DNA of 64,000 nt from Coix lacryma-jobi var. lacryma-jobi (taxonomy: Eukaryota > Streptophyta > Magnoliopsida > Poales > Poaceae). Each line of letters opens with the position of its first letter. The first letter of the stretch is position 1. The DNA is taken from positions 79,891,845 to 79,955,844 of the forward strand of contig CM019831.1 of the NCBI GenBank assembly GCA_009763385.1. The letters are read 5' to 3'. Shown here one piece after another: positions 1 to 9,477 of the stretch. A model generated the notes under the pieces. That model worked only from the letters and a program-made list of their open reading frames with translations. It ran no database searches and was not told the DNA's origin. The translations under genes and the position numbers were made by a program.

Positions 1-1515
1 AAGATTGGCACCTCAAGGAAGAGATACGCGAAGCTTGTTACCTGTCGGATAATCAGATAAGGTAAGAGTTCTGTTTGCAGTGTCTAACACCGCATTCCAC
101 ATGGTCATCCAACTCATTCCTAAGACTACATCCATACTTAGTCCTGGCAAAACCACTAAGTTGGCTCCAAATTTATGCCCTCCAATATCGATGGTCACAT
201 TACACACCATCTGTCTAGATAACACGCTACTCCCTACGGAGCTCACGCGAAACCCATAATCCATTTCAGAGATTTATTGATTATGCTTTTGTGCAAATGC
301 CTTGCTCATGAAAGAATGCGATGATCCAGTATCAAATAAAACAACTGCAGGATGATGGTTTACGAGACACATACCGGCAGTCACGGGCTCTCCTGCCCGA
401 GCTTCTTCAATGGTCATGTTGTGCAGGCGTGCGGGGTAACTAGCCTGTTGCTTCCTTGGGTGGGGGCAATATCTTGCGAAGTGCCCCTCTTGGTTGCAAT
501 TGTAACACGGCCCACGAACTGAAGGTTTTCCTCCGGTCGAGCTGCCCTGACCTCCATGAGCTTGATTAGCAGCTACTTTGTATGGCCTCTGATTACGCTG
601 AGCTTGCGGCTGATTCTTCTTTTGCGGTGGCTGGAAACGTGCCCCCGGCGCTGGTGGTCGATATTGAGAACGCTGGGCTGGTGGTCCTCTAGGCTGAGAT
701 GGTCCAGAATCAAAGGTCCTCTTCCGGGCCTTACTTGCAGCATGCTTGTTGTTATGACCCTCTTGAATCAGGCAGTCACTTATGAAGTCATTGAAGGTGG
801 TACGGGAAGATGTACCCACTGACTTTGCCATTTTAGTGTTCAAGCCTCTCTTGAAACTAGCAATCTTCTTAGCATCTGTGTCGACGAAGTCTGGAACATA
901 TCGAGACAAGGAATTGAACAAGTGATGATAATCGGTCACTGATCGAGTTCCTTGTGTTAAGCTCATGAATTCAGCCACCTTCATCTGAGTCAAGCCTGGC
1001 GGAATATAGTGCCCGCGAACAGCTTCCGCGAACATTCTCCAAGTGACAGGTGTACGGGCTGGATAAGTGGTACGGTGATGTCCCCACCAAATTCCGGCTG
1101 GCCCATGTAGCTGATGTGCGGCATATTCTGCCTTCAACTCCTCTGTAAGCCTGAGCAGTCGAAACTTCTGCTCCATTGTATGCAACCACTCTTCTGCTTC
1201 TAGAGGTTCTATGGCTTCCTTGAAAATTGGCGGCCTTATGTCCAGAAAATCCTTGAACGAGCTGTACTGATTCGGCTCAGGGCGTTGATTGCCATGCGCC
1301 AAATTCTCTCGCAGAAGCGCCTCGATGTTGCATTGACTTCCCAAAAACTGAGTGAAGAGTTGCTCAGCTGTGGGTGGTGGAGGAGGTGGTGGATCGCGGT
1401 TTTCCCTGTTGCCATCATTACCATCACGACCACCCGCCCCACTGCGAGTCATCGTCATCTGCATGTAGTGATAGCAATAATCATTAAATGACGTTGCCAT
1501 TATTGCGGAGAACAA
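1..1515 (-). pseudogene. gag-protease region of element A, interrupted by two stop codons
   Basis: This would make the nucleocapsid and the protease that cuts the polyprotein. The 413-residue reading frame (1515 to 274) starts with a Pro-rich N-terminus after about 40 residues. A retrotransposon gag domain follows (motifs LEAEEWLHTMEQKF, GPAGIWW), then a basic Arg/Pro/Gln region, a zinc knuckle (CYNCNQEGHFARYC) and an aspartic protease active site (DTGSSHSF). The frame is stopped at 274-276, resumes without a shift (262 down to 16), and stops again at 13-15. The sibling copy in G reads Glu and Arg at these two places, so both are nonsense mutations and the second is CGA to TGA. The start is uncertain: a second Met lies at codon 6 and others near codons 18-20. 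RT, RNase H and integrase would lie left of the window. Confidence 0.9.
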
Positions 1516-1798
1516 TAAACCATGCCAACGGAAATTATTCGGAAAACGAATTCACCAAACAATTGCAGAGGCATAATAAATCTCGATCCACATCGCATCA
1601 TCACATGATAAAAGATGCTCATCACATAACATACAAAAGTCAACATAACATCCATAGGTGCCCATACATACGGGGCTTTCAAAGGTTTTGCGTCACACGC
1701 GCACAGGTCCATCACACAACCTTACATCCACATGATAACCCCAAAAGATCAAGCGCTAGGACATGAGACAAGATCAAAACTCGCTAACACTAACTAGT

Positions 1799-2830
1799 CT
1801 ACTCCCTAATGGCACCGTCGTCATCATCGTCGTTGTCATCATCATCACTCGAGATGTTCGAAGAACCACTGGACGAAGCATGAGAATCCGGGTCCTCCTG
1901 AGGAAGGATAGGGTTCCTCTCATTCTCACGGCGATGAATCTCCTCATGTAGGCGATCATTGTAGTCCTGGAGATGATGAAGTTGCAGCTCCAAATCTCCC
2001 ACCTGTAGCCTGAGAAGCCTGTTCTGCTCAGTCGCGCGCATACCCTCGAGACAAACACTACGTAGCGACTCCTCAGTATCGGCCATGATGGTGGATAAGA
2101 AAGTCGTCATACCCTGCTGGTCACTAAGCTGTTGTGCCGTCTCCTGTTCTCTCTGACGAGCCTGGTCTCTCTCAACGGTCATGTGGGCTAGCTGGGTGGT
2201 GAGAAGGTTGATCTCTGTAGCATGCTCTTCCTGCCTCTGGTGATGTGAAGCTATCTCCCCGCTGAGGATGTGGTCCAGGTGGTCGTAGCTACGTGACAAA
2301 CTCCCATAGGTAGCCATGAGTGCGGCCATAGCACTCCCAGCTGGTCCTGCGCAGTGCTCGCGCTCCGAAGAACTGGCCCCCAACACGATGGCACCTGGCT
2401 GACGCCACACCGACTGGTACGGATCTGCTGTGGGGAAGACACCGGCTGTGGCCTGGGCAACTACCTCTGGATGATCCTCCATGATGTCCCGAAGAACAGT
2501 ATATGCAACTTGGTTGGCTTCATCCCAAGGAGTCCTGCCCTGAAGAGCAAACACCCTGCGGCACCACACATGATCCTGCGGATCACGGCTGGGCACGTCC
2601 ACCTCAACTGTGTACATGTAGCGATCCTCTGAAAACTGAACTCGATGCCATTCATATTGCGGCTCCTGGCCCTCCTGGTATCCGACTAAGTGCAGCACCC
2701 TCCACAAAAGAGTAGGCATGCCGAACTCCTCCAGAAAATCCTCTGACCCCTCGGCTGTCCAGGGTCCCAGCATGTAATTGGGCCTCCTGCCTCCAGTCGA
2801 CTTGCGGGCGGTACGCTTAGTGCGGGCCAT
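1799..2830 (-). CDS. Extra 5' ORF of element A: histone H3-tail mimic with coiled coil and acidic tail
   Basis: This is an intact 343-residue ORF between the primer-binding site and gag. Residues 2-14 read ARTKRTARKSTGG, identical to the mature histone H3 N-terminus except Gln5 to Arg. H3 Lys14 is also replaced by Arg. The rest is not H3. About residues 38-120 alternate as helix, three strands, helix, resembling the layout of a dsRNA-binding domain (inference). About 180-305 is Gln/Glu/Arg-rich coiled coil. Residues 309-338 are Ser/Asp-rich, with a run DDDDNDDDDD. I chose the ATG at 2830 over the in-frame ATG at 2851 because TTCTTTCAG, a good 3' splice site, directly precedes it and the siblings in G and I show the same arrangement. 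Removal of Met before Ala is expected and would expose a free H3-like end. Gag starts about 284 bases downstream, so separate translation or splicing is likely. The function is unknown; chromatin-reader binding or silencing evasion is a hypothesis. Confidence 0.88.
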   Translation of the reverse strand: MARTKRTARKSTGGRRPNYMLGPWTAEGSEDFLEEFGMPTLLWRVLHLVGYQEGQEPQYEWHRVQFSEDRYMYTVEVDVPSRDPQDHVWCRRVFALQGRTPWDEANQVAYTVLRDIMEDHPEVVAQATAGVFPTADPYQSVWRQPGAIVLGASSSEREHCAGPAGSAMAALMATYGSLSRSYDHLDHILSGEIASHHQRQEEHATEINLLTTQLAHMTVERDQARQREQETAQQLSDQQGMTTFLSTIMADTEESLRSVCLEGMRATEQNRLLRLQVGDLELQLHHLQDYNDRLHEEIHRRENERNPILPQEDPDSHASSSGSSNISSDDDDNDDDDDGAIRE

Positions 2831-2839
2831 CTGAAAGAA
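2831..2839 (-). other. Predicted 3' splice site abutting the H3-mimic ATG (element A)
   Basis: On the minus strand TTCTTTCAG is immediately followed by ATGGCCCGC. A pyrimidine tract plus CAG is the plant acceptor consensus. The same position carries GTTTCAG in G (ending 34667) and TTTGTAG in I (ending 40780). Splicing here would remove the upstream in-frame ATG and make MARTK the N-terminus. Confidence 0.6.
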
Positions 2840-3605
2840 GTGTATCCACATAGTTTTTAATTAGTTGAGAACAACTTTTATTTAAGAACGGGACGGATAA
2901 CGTAAGGAAGGAAGTAAGATTCATGCAAAATTATATGATCATGATGCATGAGTGTAACATACGTCCTCACTGCCTAACAATCTAATGGCTAGACGGTGGC
3001 ATACAACGTTCACTCATAGCGTTAACTAGCGTACTACACATTCGCAAGTTAGCGTACCTGCATAAAGTTCATTTCAGCCCTGCCCACAATATGAATATCA
3101 TGCATTGCTGAAAATTAAATCTAATACTGGCTTAGGTGCACACCCGGTATACACGTAAGCAGTATAAGCACCCATCAGAAAAGTATTACTCCCACAATTA
3201 ATACTTTCACATATACTTGTGTGCAACAGGTATACATGTCAGCATCATTCAAGCACTTCCCTAGATTGGCGGTTGTCCAATCATGCTCTCACAACTCACT
3301 TATTACCTTGGCGTAGAGGCAATTGATCCATACATTACTATTCCGAGGAATAGCACCCATACAATTTCACCCTTGCCGTATGGACGACAGAAATAACAGA
3401 ATTTAAATATGATGCACAACCCCCAAGTTAGTACTTAAATAGCCACCTAAATTCCTATTGGGCATACGGACTTGGTCACTGGCACACCTTAGCTTTAATC
3501 CTTAAGATTTTCCAAATCCTAATATAACTATAAGTTGGCAAATATAGCTTTATCCTTAAAAAATACTATTTTTAAAATACACCTATGAACAGTAACGCAG
3601 AACCT
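2840..3605 (-). other. 5' leader of element A between primer-binding site and first ORF
   Basis: About 770 bases without a convincing ORF. The corresponding stretch in G (33888-34667) is of equal length and clearly similar in reverse complement. It is probably an intron or untranslated leader ending at the acceptor before the H3-mimic ATG. Confidence 0.6.
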
Positions 3606-3617
3606 GCTCCGATGCCA
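3606..3617 (-). other. Primer-binding site of element A (iMet-like, diverged)
   Basis: On the minus strand TGGCATCGGAGC lies two bases after the LTR end (TTTTACA). It differs at two positions from the usual plant initiator-Met site TGGTATCAGAGC. The sibling G has exactly the same variant, so it is a family feature and not random decay. Confidence 0.75.
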
Positions 3618-3619
3618 GC

Positions 3620-6600
3620 TGTAAAAGAACCGACCAATTTGCACCAGATTAAGCACTGAAAACCTCCGCTCTCGCAGAAATCATCGAGTACTTAAGCTCG
3701 TACAAACCCGGTAGTCCGGAAATCTCGAAGGATTTCAAATCATTTAACGACATCCAGCCAAGATCGTACTTGTTCCACGAACATGCTCACGGGTTACATC
3801 ACAGTTGCATAAAGTTCAAATTACATCGGAGTACGAAATAATATTACAAACCTTAGTTTGATAGCATTATCGGAAGCAACATAGTCTTTAAACATAAGTT
3901 TGGGTTGATCATAAATACGGTGCCATCAGTTGACCGGGTCCACAAAAGCAACAGATGAGATAAGTGTTGACCATGCCCTTAGTCTAGTCATCACCCGTTA
4001 CCGGGTACAAGCAGTTCTCGCAGTAGCCATAAAAGCACTGGCCATCTGCAACAACAAGGGAAATAAACCCTGAGTACGAGAAGGTACTCAGCCAGACTTA
4101 CCCGACAAAACCAGAAATAATGAGACACCAAGGATCATGTAGGCTATATAAGTGGGGTTGGCTGTACATACTCCTTTGCATGAAAGCTTTAGTAAAAACT
4201 CAGTTTCCGATGTTGGCAATTGCTTTTAGTCATTAACTTTACCTTACTAGATTTGCACCTGTACTAAACAAGCACTTGCTAATTAATCAATCAAGAGTGA
4301 CTATTTCATCAATAGCCTTTCAGATTCCATAACCATTTTAGTTCCATAAGTTCTACGGGAGATGATCTAAAGTCAACTGCTCACTATCCAGGAGCGATGG
4401 CGATTATAATCGATTCCTACCCAGCTGGGGATAAAATGTCTCACACTCGCCCGGCACATTCCGGCTACGGCAGTCATAAGCTACCAGTCAGGAGATTCGA
4501 GAACACAATGCGCGGGAAGGCCATGGGCCCTTCTGCACCGGGGGTTATCTCAGTGCCAGGTCGCTCAAGCTATAACTGCCACGGTCATGCCAGGTCGATC
4601 AGGCCCTGCCTGCCCTCGGACCATGCCAGGTTGATCAGAATAGTTGCCCACGGTACAGCTGAGGCCCTGGGTGTTAGGCGTCAACATCTCCATCACCGGC
4701 TCGAATAACCTTACTCGGCTTCGCGGGAGGTACTCAGACCTACTCCGTTAAGTGATCGACGCGTTCAATTTGACTGAAGTTACATTCCCGAATGGGTCCT
4801 ATGCGACACAGACGGGAGCCTACTAGCACACAGAACCCATGTCCTGCTGCTCTTACATCCCGCCTCCGTCTCAGATTAATTATCACATGGTTATCTCATG
4901 ATAGCACAGGCTAAACATGATCAGTATCCACCTATATGCGGGAGACAGGAAATCAACCGACTTTTACCGGTCTAAGCAGGGCTAAGCATATAACGAGCCT
5001 AGACCTAAACAGGGATATCAAGATATATGGCAGGTGGACAAGGATAAGTAATAATGCATCAACGGTAGCAATCAATTCCTATAACCTAATGCAACATCCA
5101 TCATCAGGTTAATTGTAAAGTATTTGCAAACAGTAGGAGTTAGAATGCTCCGGGGCTTGCCTCGCTCAAAGTCCGAAGGGCGGTGATCGCGGCACTCCGG
5201 CAGCTCTTCAACGTCTCCTCCTGGGATTTTCTCTTCCGGCGTCTCCTCCTGGTACTGCTCCTCGGGTGACAGATCCTGAACTTCCACTACCGATCCTGCA
5301 TGATGCATAACATGAATAAATAACGCGAATGCATGCGGGATGCATGGGGATGCAACATGGAACAAGGCATTCCAGGAGATAAGCACATGTCATCTACTGC
5401 TACTCAACTGCTTAACCTCTCATATTCAACGTGTTAAGCTATGTTGTCACCACATCAAAGTATACTTAATGAGTTTATTACCCTCTAATTACTTGCTGAA
5501 ATAAATCTAATTAAACTAGCCTATAAAAGCAACCCATCCTAGATAGCTTCAGAAAAATTTAGAGAAATTACTGGAAGTTTACAATATGTAATCTAGTCCC
5601 TGGTCCAAATTTCATCCCGTTTGGACTTAAACTCCATTCTCTATGAAAAAGACAAATTTTATCATGGAAATGTGCTTTGAACTACACACCCTAGCAAAAA
5701 GTGTCAAACAATAGATTTCTCATTTTTCTACTGAACTTCCTAGCACAAGAGCAGTGTGCATAAATTTTCAGGCTCATATTCCTCATATTCTAATTACTAC
5801 AAAACAAACAAGGAAACAACATTTAACCATTTTAAAAGCTACTGCTAAAATAATTCATAGAACAACCTTATATTATATTTTTCCCTGAAACTATATATCC
5901 ATACAAACCTAACAAAACTGGAATCACATTTTTCTGACATATACATAATTAGTTATGCATTTTCCAAGTTATCAGCACTTTTCTAATTTAAATAAATCTA
6001 CACATAAAAATATCACCAAAATGCATTTAACATTTTTCACAGTTAGATCTAATCATGCTGAACACAACAAAATTTGTTTCATAGGATTTGGACATAAAAT
6101 GAGCCTTGTAGGACTTTTTGAAGCCTTTACATAATTCTGCAAAAACAAACTAAAAGAAACTCAATCCTAAACGCTACGGACTCCCAGCTTGACTCAGCCG
6201 AGGCTCGAGGCAACGCTCGGCACACTCGACTGGACTCGGCCGAGGCTCAAGACAAGGCTCGGCACATCCAACTGACTCAGCCGAGGCCTACTATACCCAG
6301 ATTTTCCCTTTTTCTCTCTCACACTCTCTCTTTGACTCGGTCGGCGAGGCTCACTGGTCAGACGACCAAGCTACTAGGCGAGGCTAGGCTCAGCGGTCAA
6401 TGACGGAGTTTGGTGCCGTTGTCGTTGACTGGCCCTAGCTCGTCGGCGGCGAGGCTTCCGGTGATGCTGAGACCATCACTGGATGCGGGTTGGCGAGGCG
6501 AACACGACTAACTGACGCGCTGAGCCAAAGGGATACCGGAGCAAGCTCGACGGCAGCCATGGCGAAGCGGCGGCTCTGCGACTCGGCGACGAAGCTCTTC

Positions 6601-7865
6601 CCGGCGAGCTTGAGGCTCGGCGAGACTAACACTAGCCCAAGCAAGTCCTAAGCGACCTATTGGAGCAACTTTCGGGCCTCGGCATCCCCGGCATTGCCCG
6701 GAGCGATGCACGGCGGCGGTCCACGGCGGACATGGCGGCGACACGGCTCGGTTCTGGCTGAAACATGGTGAAGAGAGGTCTCCATCGAAACCTAGGCAAC
6801 TACAGCGGTAGAGAAGACTAGAACATGGCTCGGTTTGGGATAGCTTGGCCGGAGATGACCGGTTCACGTGAAGGTCATGGTGGCAGCCATGGCGAGAACC
6901 CGAGGATAGCACTCGACGTTCTGCCTGCTAGAGAGGGAAAGAGGGGGAACCAACCCTGGCAGGTGAAAGAGGAGGTCAAGACGGAGAGGATGGCGGGAGG
7001 AATCGGGCGGCGGTGCGGTGAGTAGCGAGTAATCGCTCGCCGGAGTTCGGCGGGCGGCGGCGGCGTGGAGCTCTGGTGAAGATGGGGTGGAGTGGAGCGA
7101 GGGAGAGAGTGAGCAATGAAATGCTCTTCTGGTTGCGAGCACGGGGCGGAGCGAAGGCAAAAGGAAACGAAGTGCTGGGTGCATTGCACCTGGCCAGTTC
7201 CCGTCGGGGAGGAGCTCCCGACCGGTCGCGGCGGCGTCAGGCATCGTGCGCCACGCGGCGAACAAGCACCGAGCGCCAGGGCGACGTGGCGAGTTTGGGC
7301 GCAAACCACGGGCGGCGATGACGGTGGTTTGGCCGGCCGGTGAGGCGGTCTCGTGGCGGCAGGTGGTTCTGTCGGCGCGGAGGGAGCGGCGTCCGCGGGG
7401 GAGAAAAAGGAGAGGCTGACAGGCCGGGCCTACTAGGGTTAAACTAATGAAGTTTGGTTAAAAACTTTGATGCTCCACAACTCCTAAACTAAGCCGAATT
7501 AGGAAAAGGTCCTAAAAGCAAAGTTGATTACAATTTTGTAAGGAACAAATCATCTTTAAGGCTCGAGTCCAAATTCTGCTTAAAAAAAGAAATTTACTTC
7601 TAATCAAATTTTCTAATGCAAGAAATCACATTTTCACAACTTTTTCCGAGAAAGTGCTTTTAAACAAAGTTGTTTCTCTCATCAAGATCTACAACTTTGT
7701 TTTAAGGCACTAAGTCAGAAACAAAAAGCAAAACAAGGTTACTCTAGAGACTATGCAAGGACTTAAGCACTTATTCAAACATATGCATATGAAATGATGA
7801 GATGCTATGCTTATGCTATGACAAATTATACAGTTTAAGGAATGCTTAACACCTAGGGTGTTACA
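3620..7865 (-). repeat. 5' LTR of element A (about 4.2 kb)
   Basis: On the minus strand it starts TGTAACACCCTAGG and ends TTTTACA just before the primer-binding site. It is unusually long for an LTR and compartmented: AT-rich at 7865-7440, strongly GC-rich at about 7400-6180, then AT-rich 6180-5400. The 6760-3620 part matches G's LTR (22584-24024 plus 32208-33873) in reverse complement. ORFs in the GC-rich part (for example 6864-7309 on either strand) are composition artefacts. Confidence 0.85.
5161..5295 (-). other. LTR-internal mini-exon candidate (acidic, GC-type donor), element A
   Basis: Read on the minus strand, ATCATGCAG is an acceptor before GATCGG, and GAGCGAG is followed by GCAAGC, a GC-type donor. 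The 135 bases are open in one frame and encode an acidic peptide (motifs SPEEQYQEETPEE, GGDVEELPECRDHRP). The same segment occurs in G at 23998-24024 plus 32213-32320, and analogous acidic stretches before GCAAGT occur in I (to 39366) and J (57397-57462). Joined to the H3-mimic exon it would not be in frame, so it may be a leader exon or a small upstream ORF. Confidence 0.45.
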
Positions 7866-9039
7866 GACTCACCTCTGTGTATTGTTGTTTTTGAGGAAAG
7901 GAGTTCGTAACCTCCTTGTCACAGCGTGTGTTTGCGCTTGGGCTGCAAGATCGTGGTGTCGATTCGCGTTTTGGTTGTGTTCTTCGCGGAATCCTTTTTC
8001 TCCACGATTTTCCCGTCGCTTGATCTCTTTGCTCGGTTCATCTTTTGCAAAACCGTATGAACCAAGTTGTTCTAGATTGTGAGGCACTTCTTTCCACCGA
8101 AGGAATTACTCTCTAACCTCACGGTCTAGGAGATCGAACGATTTTTCGTTTCGGGTCAAGTTTGCTTCCCTCCCCCTAAATTCTTCGATTCACCGATTTG
8201 GAGATAGGTTCGAGCCATGATCTCCTAGACATAGCTCACTATCCTCTTTGTGACTCATCTCACCAAATTTGATCCCTAGAGGATTTGTGTTGGGTGAGAT
8301 CAAGGCGAATCGGTGGACGAACTGCTCAGTTTCGGGGTGACCGGACGCTGACTCGGGCCGACCGGACGCTAGGGCAGTGCGTCCGGTGGATGAAGGTTTG
8401 CTGTGTTCGGTTTTTGTATTAACCGGACGCACTCGACCGGACGCTCGGACAGAGTCCGGTCGTTGAATGCGTTGAACGCATCTCTGTTTCAACTGACCGG
8501 ACGCTGGTCCATTCGTGTGACCGGATGCGTCCGGTGGCTGAATATCGCGCAGCGCTTCTCTGACTTGACCGGACGCTGGTGTTTGCACCTGACCGGACGC
8601 TCCGGTTTTACTGTTCACGTATTTTGGCTTGTGTGACCGGACGCACTGTGAACTAACCGGATGCTCGACTCTGGTGAGTCCGGTCCAACACAGAGAGCAC
8701 CAAAATCCGTCTTTGCCTGACCGGACGTGTCCGGTGCCCGTTGACTGGACGCAGGGTGAGTCCGGTCAGTGTTGTCTCAGTGCGTTTTCGTTCGGGATTC
8801 GTTCGTTCTTTGTCGGATTTGGTTTCCGTCTTTTGCGTTGGCTTTCTAGAGTTGTGTAGTGTCCCGTTGTGCTTCTTGGAAGCATCCACCCTACATCTAG
8901 GGTCATGGACACTAGCAAGCTCTAAGGTTTGTCGTTTGGGGTGATTCTCGGGACAGTGGCTACTAGTTTCCGAAAGGAAAATTTGAAGCTCCCATTCACC
9001 CCCCCTCTGGTCGCTTTCGGAGTGCTTCTCGGTCCTTCA
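7866..9039 (+). repeat. 5' LTR fragment of copia element C
   Basis: Matches the 3' LTR from about 11998 to 13153 and D's LTR from about 59585 to 60602, ending CGGTCCTTCA in all three. It contains many ACCGGACGC and GTCCGGT motifs in both orientations between about 8338 and 8780. ORFs across this stretch are shadows of those repeats. Confidence 0.85.
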
Positions 9040-9477
9040 GGTTGTCGTATTGAGCGCAAGTCCACTTCGGGGACTTGTCAGTTTATTGGTTCTTCTCTTG
9101 TATCATGGTCTTCTCGCAAGCAGTCTAGTGTCGCCCAGTCTACCATGGAGACTGAGTATGTTGCTGCGGCTAGCTGCTGTTCCCAGTTGCTTTGGATGAT
9201 GGCCACTTTGCGTGATTTTGGTCTGAGCTTTTCTCGCGTTCCTTTGCTTTGTGACAGCATGAGTGCTATTAGCGTTGCTAAGAACCCCGTGCTGCACTCT
9301 AAGACCAAACACATTGATGTGCGCTTTCATTTTCTGTGAGACCACTATGAGAAGGGTGATATCGACCTTCGCCATGTCGATACTCATCATCAGTTGGCTG
9401 ATAATTTCACCAAGCCTTTGGACCAATCAAGTTTTGCTAGGTTGAGAGGTGAGCTTGGTGTGTGTTTCCCCTTTTAG
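9040..9477 (+). pseudogene. Copia RNase H C-terminal fragment (element C)
   Basis: The frame entering from the LTR junction reads the copia RNase H signature GCRIERKSTSGTCQF, then SSRKQSSVAQST, ETEYVAAASCCSQLLW, CDSMSAISVAKNPV, HSKTKHIDVRFHFL and ADNFTKPLD, ending FPF-stop at 9475-9477. This is the usual C-terminus of the copia polyprotein. A TGA at 9337-9339 replaces the residue before DHYEKGD (Arg in relatives, so CGA to TGA is likely). The N-terminal half of RNase H and all upstream domains are missing, so this is a remnant. Confidence 0.9.

Larger units (their letters stand above)
1..7865 (-). mobile_element. Ty3/gypsy LTR retrotransposon A, 5' part (H3-mimic family)
   Basis: Read on the minus strand the order is 5' LTR (7865 to 3620), primer-binding site, about 0.8 kb leader, an extra ORF with a histone H3-like N-terminus, then gag and protease running off the window start. 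Gag has a CCHC knuckle and the protease a DTGSS motif, as in plant Ty3/gypsy elements. The gag sequence and iMet-like primer site suggest a chromovirus of the Tekay/Del type (inference, no RT is visible). The 5' end abuts a copia LTR at 7866, so A inserted into element C. The other end and the target duplication lie outside the window. Confidence 0.9.

Noticed and set aside
4397..4708. A 103-residue plus-strand ORF inside LTR A
   Set aside because: It lies antisense in the LTR. The homologous region of G (about 32780-33090) shows no evidence of a conserved frame.
6435..7343. ORFs in the GC-rich part of LTR A
   Set aside because: Same composition artefact; no homologous ORF is kept in G.
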